23,815 bases of DNA from JBNKLG01 sp050292235 (GCA_050292235.1 JBNKLG010000039.1:1-23815), one strand, 5' to 3'. Shown: positions 1 to 8,868, numbered from the stretch's first letter. The notes: generated by a model from the letters alone, not told the origin. Numbers and translations: made by a program.

Positions 1-1608
1 AATATGGTCTGTCTGGTGGATGGGCGCCCCCGCACTCTCAATCTTAAGGAGATGTTGCAGTATTTCCTGGCCCACCGGCGCCGGGTGGTGACCCGTCGTA
101 CCCTTTACGAATTGCGTAAGGCCCGTGACCGTGCCCATATCCTGGAAGGTCTGGCGGTTGCTCTGGCCAACATCGATGAGATCATTGAGCTGATCAAGAC
201 CGCACCGACTCCCGCCGTCGCCCGCGAGCGTCTCACCGAACGCACCTGGACTTCAGGCGATGTTGAGGCCATGTTGCAACGGGCCGGGGCCGATGCCTCC
301 CGCCCCGAAGGCCTGGCGAAAGCGTTTGGCCTGACCCCCGATGGCTATCGCCTGACCGAAAAGCAGGCCCAGGCCATCCTGGATTTGCGCTTGCAAAAGC
401 TGACCGGTCTGGAGAAAGATAAGCTCATCGAGGAGTTTACCGAGCTGCTGGAACGCATCGCAGAGTTGTTGGCCATTCTCAACAGCACCGAACGCCTCTT
501 GGAGGTGATCCGCGAAGAGCTGGAAGGGGTGGTTAAGCAGTTTGGTGACGAACGCCGCACCGAGATCATCGAAAACCGCCTTGATCTGACTCTGGAAGAT
601 TTGATTGCCGAGGAAGATGTGGTGGTGACTCTGTCCCACCTGGGTTATGCCAAGTCCCAGTCGCTTAGCACCTATGAGGCCCAGCGTCGGGGTGGCAAGG
701 GCAAAACCGCCACTACCACCCGGGATGAGGACTTTGTCGACAAGCTCTTTGTCGCCAACACCCATGACACCATCCTCTGTTTCTCCAGTTTGGGTCGGGT
801 CTACTGGCTTAAGGTCTATGAGTTGCCCCAGGGTGGCCGAAATGCCCGTGGCAAGCCCATGGTCAATCTGCTGCCGCTGCAGGAGGGGGAGCGTATCAAC
901 ACCATCCTGCCGGTGCGCGACTTCGCCGAAGATCGTTATGTCTTCATGGCCACCAGCTCGGGTATCGTGAAGAAAACGTCTCTGGAGGCCTTCTCCCGTC
1001 CCCGTTCCAGCGGCATCATCGCGGTGGATCTGCGGGGTGAGGATCGCCTGATCGGTGTGGCCGTCACCGACGGTACCCGCGACATCATGCTCTTTACCTC
1101 CGATGGTAAGGCTATTCGCTTCCCCGAAGATACGGTGCGTCCCATGGGTCGTACTGCAGCCGGTGTGATCGGGGTTCGACTGGCCGAAAGCCAGCGGGTC
1201 ATGAGTCTGGTAATCGCCGATGAGGGGGATATTCTGACCGTGACCGAGAATGGCTATGGCAAGCGCACTCCGGTGGATCAATATCCATTGCGGGGGCGAG
1301 CCGGTCAGGGTGTCATCTCCATTGCCACCAGTGATCGCAATGGGGGACAGGTTGGTGCGATCCTGGTGCAGGAGAGCGATGAGGTGATGTTGATCACTGA
1401 TGGCGGTACTCTGGTCAGAACCCGGGTTTCTGATGTCTCGGTACTCAGTCGCAACACCCAGGGCGTGACCATGATCCGCCTGAGCAAGAAAGAGAAACTC
1501 ATCGGCATTGAGGGGGTGGCGACGTTGGCAGGTGAGGAGGATCTGGCCGACGACGATTTCGCCGAAGAAACATCCAGCAATATCCACGATCAATCTGACG
1601 AATCCTAA
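1..1608 (+). CDS. gyrA: DNA gyrase subunit A, C-terminal part (5' truncated by window edge)
   Basis: GyrA is the breakage-reunion and DNA-wrapping subunit of DNA gyrase, which acts with GyrB to introduce negative supercoils using ATP. The reading frame is open from base 1, and the first residues already match the middle of GyrA, so the catalytic tyrosine region lies upstream of the window. Visible parts are the end of the breakage-reunion domain and its coiled coil (HRRRVVTRRT, then the conserved QAQAILDLRLQKLTGLE stretch). The GyrA-box QRRGGKG at bases 682-702 follows and starts the C-terminal beta-pinwheel. The GyrA-box separates gyrase from topoisomerase IV ParC, so the identity is firm. 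The protein ends in a short acidic tail. The gene is followed 14 bp later by serC, as in many gammaproteobacteria. Confidence 0.97.
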   Translation, partial: NMVCLVDGRPRTLNLKEMLQYFLAHRRRVVTRRTLYELRKARDRAHILEGLAVALANIDEIIELIKTAPTPAVARERLTERTWTSGDVEAMLQRAGADASRPEGLAKAFGLTPDGYRLTEKQAQAILDLRLQKLTGLEKDKLIEEFTELLERIAELLAILNSTERLLEVIREELEGVVKQFGDERRTEIIENRLDLTLEDLIAEEDVVVTLSHLGYAKSQSLSTYEAQRRGGKGKTATTTRDEDFVDKLFVANTHDTILCFSSLGRVYWLKVYELPQGGRNARGKPMVNLLPLQEGERINTILPVRDFAEDRYVFMATSSGIVKKTSLEAFSRPRSSGIIAVDLRGEDRLIGVAVTDGTRDIMLFTSDGKAIRFPEDTVRPMGRTAAGVIGVRLAESQRVMSLVIADEGDILTVTENGYGKRTPVDQYPLRGRAGQGVISIATSDRNGGQVGAILVQESDEVMLITDGGTLVRTRVSDVSVLSRNTQGVTMIRLSKKEKLIGIEGVATLAGEEDLADDDFAEETSSNIHDQSDES

Positions 1609-1622
1609 TCCTGAGGGGCAAA

Positions 1623-2702
1623 ATGTCACGAGTCTTTAATTTTAGTGCCGGTCCGGCGGTATTGCCGGAAGCTGTTCTGGAACGCGCCAAGGCGGAGATG
1701 CTCGATTGGCAGGGGTCGGGCATGTCGGTGATGGAGATGAGCCATCGTGGCAAAGCCTTCATGTCCATTGCCGCCCAGGCCGAGGCCGATCTGCGCGAAT
1801 TGATGGCGATTCCCGATAACTACAAGGTGCTGTTCCTGCAAGGCGGGGCCTCCAGCCAGTTTGCCATGGTGCCGATGAACCTCTGTGGCACCAAGAAAAC
1901 CGCTGATTATCTCAATACCGGTTCCTGGTCGAAAAAGGCCATTGCCGAGGCCAAGCGCTATTGTCAGGCCAATGTGGCCGGGGCCAGCGATGAGGGGCGC
2001 TTCAATGTGCCTGCTGTGGATAGTCTCAGCCTGGATGCCGGGGCTGCCTATGTGCATTACACCCCGAACGAGACTATTCAGGGTATTGCGTTCCCTTATA
2101 TTCCGGAAACCGGAGAGGTACCGCTGGTGGCGGATATGTCCTCTACCATCCTCTCTCGTCCTGTCGATGTCAGCCGTTACGGCATTATCTATGCCGGTGC
2201 CCAGAAGAATGTGGGGCCTGCCGGCCTGACTCTGGTCATTGTGCGCGAGGACCTTATCGGTCACGCCATGGAAGCTACCCCGGTCATGTTCAAATATGAT
2301 ACCCATGCCGAAACCGATTCCATGTACAACACCCCCCCGACCTATGCCTGGTATCTGGCCGGTCTGGTATTCCAATGGCTGAAAGAGCAGGGTGGTCTCG
2401 AAGGTATGGCCCGCATCAACGAGCGCAAGGCGAAGAAGCTCTATGCGGCCATTGATGGCTCCAGTTTCTATCAAAACCCGGTCGAGTTGGATTGCCGTTC
2501 CTGGATGAATGTGCCCTTTACTCTGGCCAATCCGGATCTGGACAAGGCCTTTCTTGAGGGCGCTGAGGCCGCTGGCCTGACGACACTCAAAGGGCATCGC
2601 TCTGTTGGTGGTATGCGGGCCAGTATCTATAATGCCATGCCCGAGGCGGGCGTGGATGCTCTCATCACCTATATGGCGGAGTTTGAGCGTACCCAGGGCT
2701 AA
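1623..2702 (+). CDS. serC: Phosphoserine aminotransferase
   Basis: SerC is a cytosolic PLP enzyme that converts 3-phosphohydroxypyruvate and glutamate to phosphoserine; it also acts in pyridoxal phosphate synthesis. The protein has 359 residues, the usual family length. It opens with the typical NFSAGPAVLPEAVLE start and carries the PLP-lysine motif YAGAQKNVGPAG with Lys195. The ATG at 1623 follows a good ribosome binding site (GAGGGG, a few bases upstream). It sits 14 bp after gyrA and is followed by a perfect hairpin and then serA, the preceding enzyme of the same pathway. It is probably cotranscribed from upstream, but the hairpin after it may reduce read-through. Confidence 0.97.
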   Translation: MSRVFNFSAGPAVLPEAVLERAKAEMLDWQGSGMSVMEMSHRGKAFMSIAAQAEADLRELMAIPDNYKVLFLQGGASSQFAMVPMNLCGTKKTADYLNTGSWSKKAIAEAKRYCQANVAGASDEGRFNVPAVDSLSLDAGAAYVHYTPNETIQGIAFPYIPETGEVPLVADMSSTILSRPVDVSRYGIIYAGAQKNVGPAGLTLVIVREDLIGHAMEATPVMFKYDTHAETDSMYNTPPTYAWYLAGLVFQWLKEQGGLEGMARINERKAKKLYAAIDGSSFYQNPVELDCRSWMNVPFTLANPDLDKAFLEGAEAAGLTTLKGHRSVGGMRASIYNAMPEAGVDALITYMAEFERTQG

Positions 2703-2711
2703 AGAAACCTT

Positions 2712-2738
2712 TGCCACGAAGCGCCGCTTCGTGGCAAC
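2712..2738 (+). terminator. Perfect 12-bp hairpin between serC and serA
   Basis: TTGCCACGAAGC (2712-2723), loop GCC, then GCTTCGTGGCAA (2727-2738) form an uninterrupted 12-bp stem. The bases after it (CTCATCTCTAAAAT) are only weakly T-rich, so this may be an imperfect intrinsic terminator, a processing or stability element, or a repeated palindromic element. It separates serC from serA in a 64-bp gap and could set different expression levels for the two. Confidence 0.5.
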
Positions 2739-2766
2739 TCATCTCTAAAATAAAATCTTAGTTATC

Positions 2767-3942
2767 ATGTATAAAATACTGACGCTGAATAATATTTCTG
2801 TGGCTGGTCTGGATCGATTGCCTCGCGATACCTATGAGGTTGCTTCCGAACTTAGTCAACCCGATGCCATTTTGGTACGCTCCGCCAAAATGCATGAGAT
2901 GGAGATTCCCGCCAGCCTCAAGGCCATCGGACGAGCCGGTGCCGGTACCAATAACATTCCCGTGCCGGCCATGACCGCAAAGGGTATCTGCGTCTTTAAT
3001 GCGCCGGGTGCCAATGCCAATGCAGTGAAAGAGCTGGTGGTTGCCGCCATGTTGATGGCTGCCCGTAACCTGGGACCTGCCTGGCAGTTTGCCCGCAGTC
3101 TCAGCGGATCTGATGAGGAGATCAGCAAGACGGTCGAGGCGGGGAAAAAACAGTTCAAGGGCTTCGAACTGCCGGGGCGCACTCTGGGTGTCATCGGCCT
3201 GGGTGCTATTGGGGTCAAGGTGGCGAACGCTGCCCACATCCTGGGCATGCGGGTGATTGGCTATGATCCCACCATTACGGTTAAGAGCGCCTGGCAGTTG
3301 GAGGCCGGTGTCGAACAGGCGGTGTCAGTGGACGATCTGCTGGCCCGGGCCGACTTTGTGACTTTCCATGTGCCCCTGATCGATGCCACCCGCAACATGA
3401 TCAATGCGGAACGCCTTAAGATCATGAAGAGAGGCGCGGTTCTGTTGAATTTCGCCCGCAACGGCATCATTGATGATGAAGTGGCGGTGCAGGCGCTGAA
3501 CGATGGTCGTCTTTACGCCTATATGTGCGACTTCCCCAGTAATCTGCTGAAGGATCACCCTCGGGTGGTGAGTCTGCCGCATCTGGGTGCCTCAAGCGCC
3601 GAGGCCGAGGATAACTGTGCGGTGATGGTAGCCGATCAGGTGCGCGACTATCTGGAAAACGGCAATATCCGTAATTCGGTGAATTTCCCCGAGATCTATT
3701 TACCACGCAACGGAAGTGTTCGGCTCGCCATCGTCAACAGCAATGTGCCCAACATGGTGGGGCAGATCTCCACCGACCTGGGTAACGCCGGCATCAATAT
3801 CCAGGATCTGTTGAACAAATCCCGCAACGAAATCGCCTGTACTCTGGTGGATCTGGATAAGGCCCCTGATGCCTCTTTGCTGGAGCATATCAGCCGTATT
3901 CAGGGTGTGCTCTCGGTGCGCTGTTTGGGCTGCGACGCTTAG
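2767..3942 (+). CDS. serA: D-3-phosphoglycerate dehydrogenase (short, ACT-domain form)
   Basis: This enzyme oxidises 3-phosphoglycerate to 3-phosphohydroxypyruvate with NAD, the first step of serine synthesis, feeding SerC encoded just upstream. The 391-residue protein has an N-terminal substrate-binding part (RAGAGTNNI), a Rossmann motif GLGAIG in the middle, the catalytic arginine region NFARNGIID (Arg231) and the catalytic histidine motif LPHLGASS (His272). A C-terminal ACT domain starts near residue 320 (VRLAIVNSNVPNMVGQIS) and probably mediates serine feedback. In the segment that usually holds the catalytic Glu (DFPxE in related short forms, as I recall them) the sequence reads DFPSN. 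The start ATG at 2767 has no clear Shine-Dalgarno. serA is usually absent from the gyrA-serC-pheA block, so this is a local insertion or rearrangement. Confidence 0.9.
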   Translation: MYKILTLNNISVAGLDRLPRDTYEVASELSQPDAILVRSAKMHEMEIPASLKAIGRAGAGTNNIPVPAMTAKGICVFNAPGANANAVKELVVAAMLMAARNLGPAWQFARSLSGSDEEISKTVEAGKKQFKGFELPGRTLGVIGLGAIGVKVANAAHILGMRVIGYDPTITVKSAWQLEAGVEQAVSVDDLLARADFVTFHVPLIDATRNMINAERLKIMKRGAVLLNFARNGIIDDEVAVQALNDGRLYAYMCDFPSNLLKDHPRVVSLPHLGASSAEAEDNCAVMVADQVRDYLENGNIRNSVNFPEIYLPRNGSVRLAIVNSNVPNMVGQISTDLGNAGINIQDLLNKSRNEIACTLVDLDKAPDASLLEHISRIQGVLSVRCLGCDA

Positions 3943-3952
3943 GCTGAGCTTT

Positions 3953-5038
3953 ATGGCTGAGGATTCGCTCAAATCTGTTCGCGAACGCATCGATGCCATT
4001 GATGAGTCGGTTCAGAATCTGCTGAATCAGCGTGCCGAATGCGCTCTGGAGGTTGCTCGCATCAAGCAGGCGGCAGAGCCGGATGCCCCTTTTTTTCGCC
4101 CTGAACGTGAGGCGCAGATTTTGCGCCAGATCAAGGCCCGCAACCGGGGCCCGCTGTCGGATGAGGTCGTCGCCCGCCTGTTCCGCGAGATCATGTCGGC
4201 TTGTCTGGCGCTGGAAAAACCCTTGCAGATTGCTTACCTGGGGCCTGCAGGCACTTATACCCAGCAGGCGGCCATCAAACATTTTGGCGCCGCAGTCGAG
4301 ACTCAGCCGGTGGCGACCATCGGGGATATCTTTCGTGAGGTTGAGGCGGGGGCCTGCCAATATGGTCTGGTGCCAGTGGAGAACTCCACCGAAGGGGTCA
4401 TCACCCATACCCTGGATCAGTTCATCAGCTCACCCTTGAAGATCTGTGGTGAGGTCATGTTGCGCATCCATCATCATCTGCTCACTTGTGGCGGTAACAA
4501 GGCGCAGGTACTGCGGGTCTTCTCCCATCAACAATCCCTTGCTCAATGTCGGGTCTGGCTGGATCGGAATCTGCCCCTGGCCGAACGCATTGCCGTGGCC
4601 AGCAATGCGGAGGCAGCCCGTTTGGCGGCGGAGACCGGGCAGGGAGGGGCCGCCATTGCCGGGGAGAGCGCCGCAGAGATTTATGGGTTGGTCAAATGCC
4701 ACACCAATATCGAGGATGAGCCGGGCAATACCACCCGGTTTTTGATCATCGGTCGCCAGCCGGTATTGCCCAGTGGTGATGACAAGACCGTGCTTTTGCT
4801 CTCTACCAAGAATGAAGCTGGTGCCCTGCATCAGCTATTGGCCCCCCTGGCGGACAACCACATCAGCATGACCCGCATCGAATCCAGGCCATCACGTCGT
4901 GGTGCCTGGGATTACGTCTTCTTCATCGATGTGCTGGGCCATGCTGAAGATCCTAATCTGGCCGCTGCCTTGCGGGCCTTGGAGGCGCGGGCAGCCATGT
5001 TTCGGGTCTTGGGCTCTTTTCCCAACGCCGTGCTTTAA
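3953..5038 (+). CDS. pheA: Bifunctional chorismate mutase / prephenate dehydratase (P-protein)
   Basis: PheA converts chorismate to prephenate and then to phenylpyruvate, committing carbon to phenylalanine. The 361-residue protein has an N-terminal AroQ-type chorismate mutase helix bundle (about residues 1-90). Next is the prephenate dehydratase domain, beginning AYLGPAGTYTQQAA and containing VPVENSTEGVI. A C-terminal ACT domain carries the ESRPS motif associated with phenylalanine feedback inhibition. I chose the ATG at 3953 (MAEDSLKSVRERID), which begins directly at the mutase domain, rather than an in-frame ATG at 3869 that would overlap serA by 74 bp. It starts 10 bp after the serA stop and is followed 17 bp later by hisC, so one transcript is likely. 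Confidence 0.96.
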   Translation: MAEDSLKSVRERIDAIDESVQNLLNQRAECALEVARIKQAAEPDAPFFRPEREAQILRQIKARNRGPLSDEVVARLFREIMSACLALEKPLQIAYLGPAGTYTQQAAIKHFGAAVETQPVATIGDIFREVEAGACQYGLVPVENSTEGVITHTLDQFISSPLKICGEVMLRIHHHLLTCGGNKAQVLRVFSHQQSLAQCRVWLDRNLPLAERIAVASNAEAARLAAETGQGGAAIAGESAAEIYGLVKCHTNIEDEPGNTTRFLIIGRQPVLPSGDDKTVLLLSTKNEAGALHQLLAPLADNHISMTRIESRPSRRGAWDYVFFIDVLGHAEDPNLAAALRALEARAAMFRVLGSFPNAVL

Positions 5039-5055
5039 ACCAAGGGGCCAGTATC

Positions 5056-6177
5056 ATGGGTATCGATTTCACCGCATTGGTTAACCCGGGTGTGCAGGCT
5101 TTGCGACCCTATGTGCCGGGAAAGCCCATTGAAGAGCTTGAGCGCGACCTGGGAATCAGTAACAGCCTCAAGCTGGCCTCCAACGAAAACCCTCTGGGTA
5201 CCAGTCCTATGGCACAGGCGGTGGCTGCACAAAGCCTCCGTGAACTCCATCTCTATCCCGATGATACGGCCTTTCGCCTACGCCATAAACTGGCGGCCCG
5301 GCACGGGGTTCATCCCGATCAGCTGGTGCTGGGGGCCGGTTCCAGCGATGTCATCGACATGGTGGCGCGGGCATTCCTTGGCCCCGGACGCAATGCCGTT
5401 TTTGCGCGCCACAGTTTTGCCATGTATGGCATCTATACCCAGGCCACAGGGGCCGAGTGCAAGGTCGCCGATGCTCTGCCGGCGGATCATCCAGAACAAC
5501 CCTATGGGCACGATTTGGCGACCCTGGCAGCGGCGGTGGATGAGCATACCCAGGTGATTTTTATCGCCAACCCCAACAACCCCACCGGTACCTGGATTTC
5601 CAAGGAAGCGCTCAAGGCCTTCATCGGGGCCTTGCCATCGCGTCTGATTGTGGTGCTGGACGAGGCCTATATCGAATATGTGGAGGAGCCGGGCTTCCCC
5701 GATGGCAGTCAATGGCTGGGTCAATTTCCCAATCTGGTGGTGACCCGGACCTTTTCCAAAATCTATGGACTGGCTGCTCTTCGTGTCGGTTATGGATTGG
5801 CCAATCCAGAGTTGGCGGCGCTTATCAGCCGTGTTCGTCATCCCTTTAATGTCAATGCGGTCGCTCTGGCAGCAGCTGAAGCGGCCCTGGATGATGGCGT
5901 TTTCGTGGATCGCAGCATTGCGGTCAATCGCGAAGGGTTGCTGCAACTGGTTGACGGTGTCCGGGCGTTGGGGCTGACCTATATCCCCTCGGTGGCCAAT
6001 TTCCTCTGTGTGCAGTTTCCTCAAATAGGCGCAGATATCTATCCCCGGCTATTGAAGGAGGGGGTGATCGTGCGTCCCGTGGGCGGCTATGAGCTGCCCC
6101 AGCATTTACGTATCAGTGTCGGTACGAGCGAACAAAATTGCCGCTGTCTGGAGGCTTTGGCCAAGGTGTTGACCTGA
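5056..6177 (+). CDS. hisC: Histidinol-phosphate aminotransferase
   Basis: HisC is a PLP-dependent class I/II aminotransferase that makes histidinol phosphate in histidine synthesis. In this gene block it probably also transaminates aromatic keto acids for Phe and Tyr synthesis; that second role is inferred from position between pheA and tyrA. The protein has 373 residues, normal for the longer HisC type. Motifs seen are LASNENPLGTS near the N-terminus, ANPNNPTG, VLDEAYIEY, the PLP-lysine motif TFSKIYGLAALRVGYG (Lys235), and a C-terminal RISVGTSEQN arginine motif. The gene ends by overlapping the tyrA start by one base (TGATG), suggesting translational coupling. Confidence 0.95.
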   Translation: MGIDFTALVNPGVQALRPYVPGKPIEELERDLGISNSLKLASNENPLGTSPMAQAVAAQSLRELHLYPDDTAFRLRHKLAARHGVHPDQLVLGAGSSDVIDMVARAFLGPGRNAVFARHSFAMYGIYTQATGAECKVADALPADHPEQPYGHDLATLAAAVDEHTQVIFIANPNNPTGTWISKEALKAFIGALPSRLIVVLDEAYIEYVEEPGFPDGSQWLGQFPNLVVTRTFSKIYGLAALRVGYGLANPELAALISRVRHPFNVNAVALAAAEAALDDGVFVDRSIAVNREGLLQLVDGVRALGLTYIPSVANFLCVQFPQIGADIYPRLLKEGVIVRPVGGYELPQHLRISVGTSEQNCRCLEALAKVLT

Positions 6178-7043
6178 TGCGATTTCGCCGTCTGGCTGTG
6201 ATTGGTGTCGGGCTCATCGGGGGTTCTTTGGCCCGGGCTCTGCGTGCAGCCGATCTGGTGGATGAGATCGTCGGTTGTGGCCGAGGCAAGGAAAATCTGG
6301 AAAAGGCATTGGCATTGGGGGTGATTGACCGCTTCAGCCATGAGATTGTCGAGGCCGTTTCTGGGGCCGATCTTATCTTCCTCGCCGTTCCCCTGGGGGC
6401 CATGGGCGCTGCCTTCGCTGCCATGAAAGGCCATTTGGCGGAGGACGCCATCATCACTGACGGTGGCAGTGCCAAAGCCAGCGTGGTGGCGGATGCCCGT
6501 GCTGCCTTTGGCGAACTGCCCGCCCGATTCGTGCCCGGTCATCCCATCGCAGGCACGGAAAACAGTGGCGTCGAGGCCTCCTTTGCTGATCTTTTCCGTG
6601 ATCGACGGGTCATTCTAACCCCGGTTTGTGATACCGATCCCTCCGCGATCGCTCGGGTGGATGTCATGTGGCGTGCCTGTGGTGCCGATGTCCACTACAT
6701 GACCCTGGAACACCACGACGAGGTGTTGGCGGCTACCAGCCATCTGCCTCATATGCTGGCTTTCGGGCTGGTAGATGCTCTGGCACGGATGAAAGAGAAC
6801 GATGAGATTTTTCGCTATGCTGCGGGTGGTTTTCGGGATTTCACCCGTATCGCCTCCAGTAATCCGGATATGTGGCGTGACATCTGTCTGGCCAATAAGG
6901 AGGCGTTAAGTCGCATGTTGGCGACTTTCGCGATGGAAATGGATGAACTGGCCAAATTCATTGGCGATGGGGATGGCGAACATTTGCTGGATATCTTTCG
7001 GCGGGCCAAGGTGGCCAGAGACCGTTTTGTCGACAGCTGCTAA
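6177..7043 (+). CDS. tyrA: Prephenate dehydrogenase
   Basis: TyrA oxidatively decarboxylates prephenate to 4-hydroxyphenylpyruvate with NAD(P), the tyrosine branch after chorismate mutase. The 288-residue protein starts RFRRLAVIGVGLIGGSLARAL, with the nucleotide-binding GVGLIGGS motif at about residues 9-16. It also has VPGHPIAGTENSGVE, typical of prephenate dehydrogenases. There is no fused chorismate mutase and no fused EPSP synthase, unlike enterobacterial TyrA and some pseudomonads respectively. The ATG at 6177 overlaps the hisC stop by one base and begins exactly at the Rossmann fold; a longer in-frame start inside hisC adds only residues read from hisC sequence. Confidence 0.94.
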   Translation: MRFRRLAVIGVGLIGGSLARALRAADLVDEIVGCGRGKENLEKALALGVIDRFSHEIVEAVSGADLIFLAVPLGAMGAAFAAMKGHLAEDAIITDGGSAKASVVADARAAFGELPARFVPGHPIAGTENSGVEASFADLFRDRRVILTPVCDTDPSAIARVDVMWRACGADVHYMTLEHHDEVLAATSHLPHMLAFGLVDALARMKENDEIFRYAAGGFRDFTRIASSNPDMWRDICLANKEALSRMLATFAMEMDELAKFIGDGDGEHLLDIFRRAKVARDRFVDSC

Positions 7044-7141
7044 TAGGTACTGATTGATGTCATTGAGTTGCAAGATATTTTTTGATTTAATGCAACGGTT
7101 GTCTTAGCTGTTTTTATTAAATAATTTTCCTGGAGTCGTGG

Positions 7142-7441
7142 ATGAAGAAAAGTCTCTCCCTTCTTATTATCCTCTCTTTTTTTGTATTGCCTTATGCCCA
7201 GGCAGGGGCGATTTATCGTTGGTATGACAATGAAGGTCGGTTGCATTTAACTCAGTCGCCGCCTCCACCCAATGCGTTGCCTGCTCAGAGTAATACAAAG
7301 GGTAAAATGTCTGTGGTGGCTCCTAAATGGTCAGACAACATGAAAAAGAATGCCCAAAGTTTTATGAGTCGGGCCGGGGTTAAACGCGTTTGGGTAGACA
7401 GGAATGGCAATCCCGCCCCCAAGCCTAAGAACTGGTATTGA
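7142..7441 (+). CDS. Small secreted DUF4124-type protein
   Basis: The 99-residue protein begins with a signal peptide (MKKSLSLLIILSFFVLPYAQA, likely cut after AQA), so it should be periplasmic or envelope-located. Right after it is AIYRWYDNEGRLHLTQSPPP, the pattern of the DUF4124 domain, whose function is unknown. The tail is basic and proline-rich. A ribosome binding site (TGGAG) lies about 8 bases before ATG 7142. The gene and its 98-bp upstream gap are clearly more AT-rich than the neighbours and interrupt the tyrA-aroA junction. It has no evident role in aromatic biosynthesis; it may have its own promoter in the AT-rich gap, but I see no convincing hexamer pair. Confidence 0.8.
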   Translation: MKKSLSLLIILSFFVLPYAQAGAIYRWYDNEGRLHLTQSPPPPNALPAQSNTKGKMSVVAPKWSDNMKKNAQSFMSRAGVKRVWVDRNGNPAPKPKNWY

Positions 7442-7521
7442 TTTATTAGGATCTTCTGCGACTCTGGTTTCTGGTTTATAACCAATAGGACGATCGCCAG
7501 ATCCGCATCTTAAATTATTCA

Positions 7522-8868
7522 ATGACTGCGAACGAGGTGTCTGCCTTGGCGGCTAACCCTTCCCTCTCTTTTACTGTCTCGCCTGGAGGTTCACTCCGAG
7601 GCAGCCTTCGGGTGCCGGGTGATAAATCCATTTCCCATCGATCGATCATGCTGGGCGCCTTGGTTGAGGGCGAGGTGCACGTCTCAGGCTTTTTGGAAGG
7701 TGAAGACAGTCTAGCCACCCTCAATGCCTTCCGCGCCATGGGTGTCGATATCCAAGGGCCGGAGCAAGGTGGTCTGTTGATAAAGGGGGTGGGGCTGCAT
7801 GGATTACGCCCGCCGCAAGCCCCATTGGATCTGGGCAACTCCGGCACCTCCATGCGTCTGCTCTCCGGTTTGCTGGCGGGGCAAGGCTTTGCGGTTGAAC
7901 TGGTTGGTGATGCGTCCCTCTCCTCTCGTCCCATGAAACGGGTAACCACGCCATTGGTCCAAATGGGCGCGCAGATCGAGACTACTCCGGTAGGCACGGC
8001 GCCTCTGCGCATTCAATCGGTTGCGCAACTTCACGCTATTCACTATGAGATGCCTGTGGCCAGCGCCCAAGTGAAGTCGGCTCTGCTGCTGGCCGGGCTC
8101 TACGCTCAGGGGGAGACCAGCGTGACCGAACCAGCCCCCACCCGTGATCACACGGAACGCATGTTGCGCGGATTTGGCTATGCGGTGCGGCAGGAGAGTA
8201 ATCGGATCAGTCTGGTCGGTGGTGGCCAATTACAGGCCTGCGATATTGAGGTGCCCGCGGACATCTCCTCTGCCGCCTTTTTCCTAGTGGGGGCCAGTAT
8301 TGCAGAGGGTTCCGATCTGCTGTTGGAACATGTGGGTATGAATCCCACCCGGGATGGGGTGATCCGGATACTGCGCCTCATGGGGGCCGATATCCAAGTA
8401 CAGAACGAGCGCGAGGTGGGTGGTGAGCCCGTGGCCGATCTGCGTGTCCGTTATGCACCTTTGCAGGGTATTCGTATTCCCGAAGCGTTGGTTCCTCTGG
8501 CCATTGACGAATTTCCGGTCCTTTTTGTGGCGGCGGCCTGTGCTGAGGGGGAAACCCTGTTGACAGGAGCGGAGGAGCTGCGCGTTAAAGAGTCTGACCG
8601 TATCCAGGTCATGGCCGATGGACTCCAGGTTCTGGGTATCCAGGCTGACCCCACCCCGGATGGTATTCGCATTCAGGGTGGCCATCTACAGGGTGGAGAA
8701 GTGGAGAGTCATGGTGATCATCGTATTGCCATGTCTTTCGCCATGGCCGCTTTACGGGCAGAGGCCCCCATTTCTATCCGGGACTGTGCCAACGTGAATA
8801 CCTCCTTCCCTGGTTTTGCTCAGTTGGCCACTGAGGCGGGATTGTCCATTGAGGTGAGTCATGGCTGA
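7522..8868 (+). CDS. aroA: 3-phosphoshikimate 1-carboxyvinyltransferase (EPSP synthase)
   Basis: AroA joins phosphoenolpyruvate to shikimate 3-phosphate, giving EPSP, the step before chorismate, and so feeds pheA, tyrA and pabB in this window. The 448-residue protein has the family motifs PGDKSISHR near residue 35, LGNSGTSMRLLSG, SSRPMKRV, SAQVKSALLLAGL, TRDHTERML, ELRVKESDR and GDHRIAMSFA. The pattern of RPMxRV, ASAQVKSA and TRDHTE resembles the class II type of EPSP synthase rather than the E. coli class I type; this is from memory of both families. It overlaps cmk by 8 bp. The ATG at 7522 lacks a clear Shine-Dalgarno, so the first 20 or so residues are the least certain part. Confidence 0.96.
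   Translation: MTANEVSALAANPSLSFTVSPGGSLRGSLRVPGDKSISHRSIMLGALVEGEVHVSGFLEGEDSLATLNAFRAMGVDIQGPEQGGLLIKGVGLHGLRPPQAPLDLGNSGTSMRLLSGLLAGQGFAVELVGDASLSSRPMKRVTTPLVQMGAQIETTPVGTAPLRIQSVAQLHAIHYEMPVASAQVKSALLLAGLYAQGETSVTEPAPTRDHTERMLRGFGYAVRQESNRISLVGGGQLQACDIEVPADISSAAFFLVGASIAEGSDLLLEHVGMNPTRDGVIRILRLMGADIQVQNEREVGGEPVADLRVRYAPLQGIRIPEALVPLAIDEFPVLFVAAACAEGETLLTGAEELRVKESDRIQVMADGLQVLGIQADPTPDGIRIQGGHLQGGEVESHGDHRIAMSFAMAALRAEAPISIRDCANVNTSFPGFAQLATEAGLSIEVSHG

Noticed and set aside
253..1629. Long minus-strand open frame (458 codons) opposite gyrA
   Set aside because: It lies opposite an unmistakable gyrA, its translation has no recognisable domain, and it reflects codon bias of the GC-rich gene on the other strand.
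1626..2717. Minus-strand open frame (363 codons) opposite serC
   Set aside because: Antisense shadow of a clear serC gene with no protein motif.
3869..3952. N-terminal extension of pheA from an upstream in-frame ATG
   Set aside because: The extra residues are read from the serA 3' end and have no family match; the mutase domain begins at ATG 3953.
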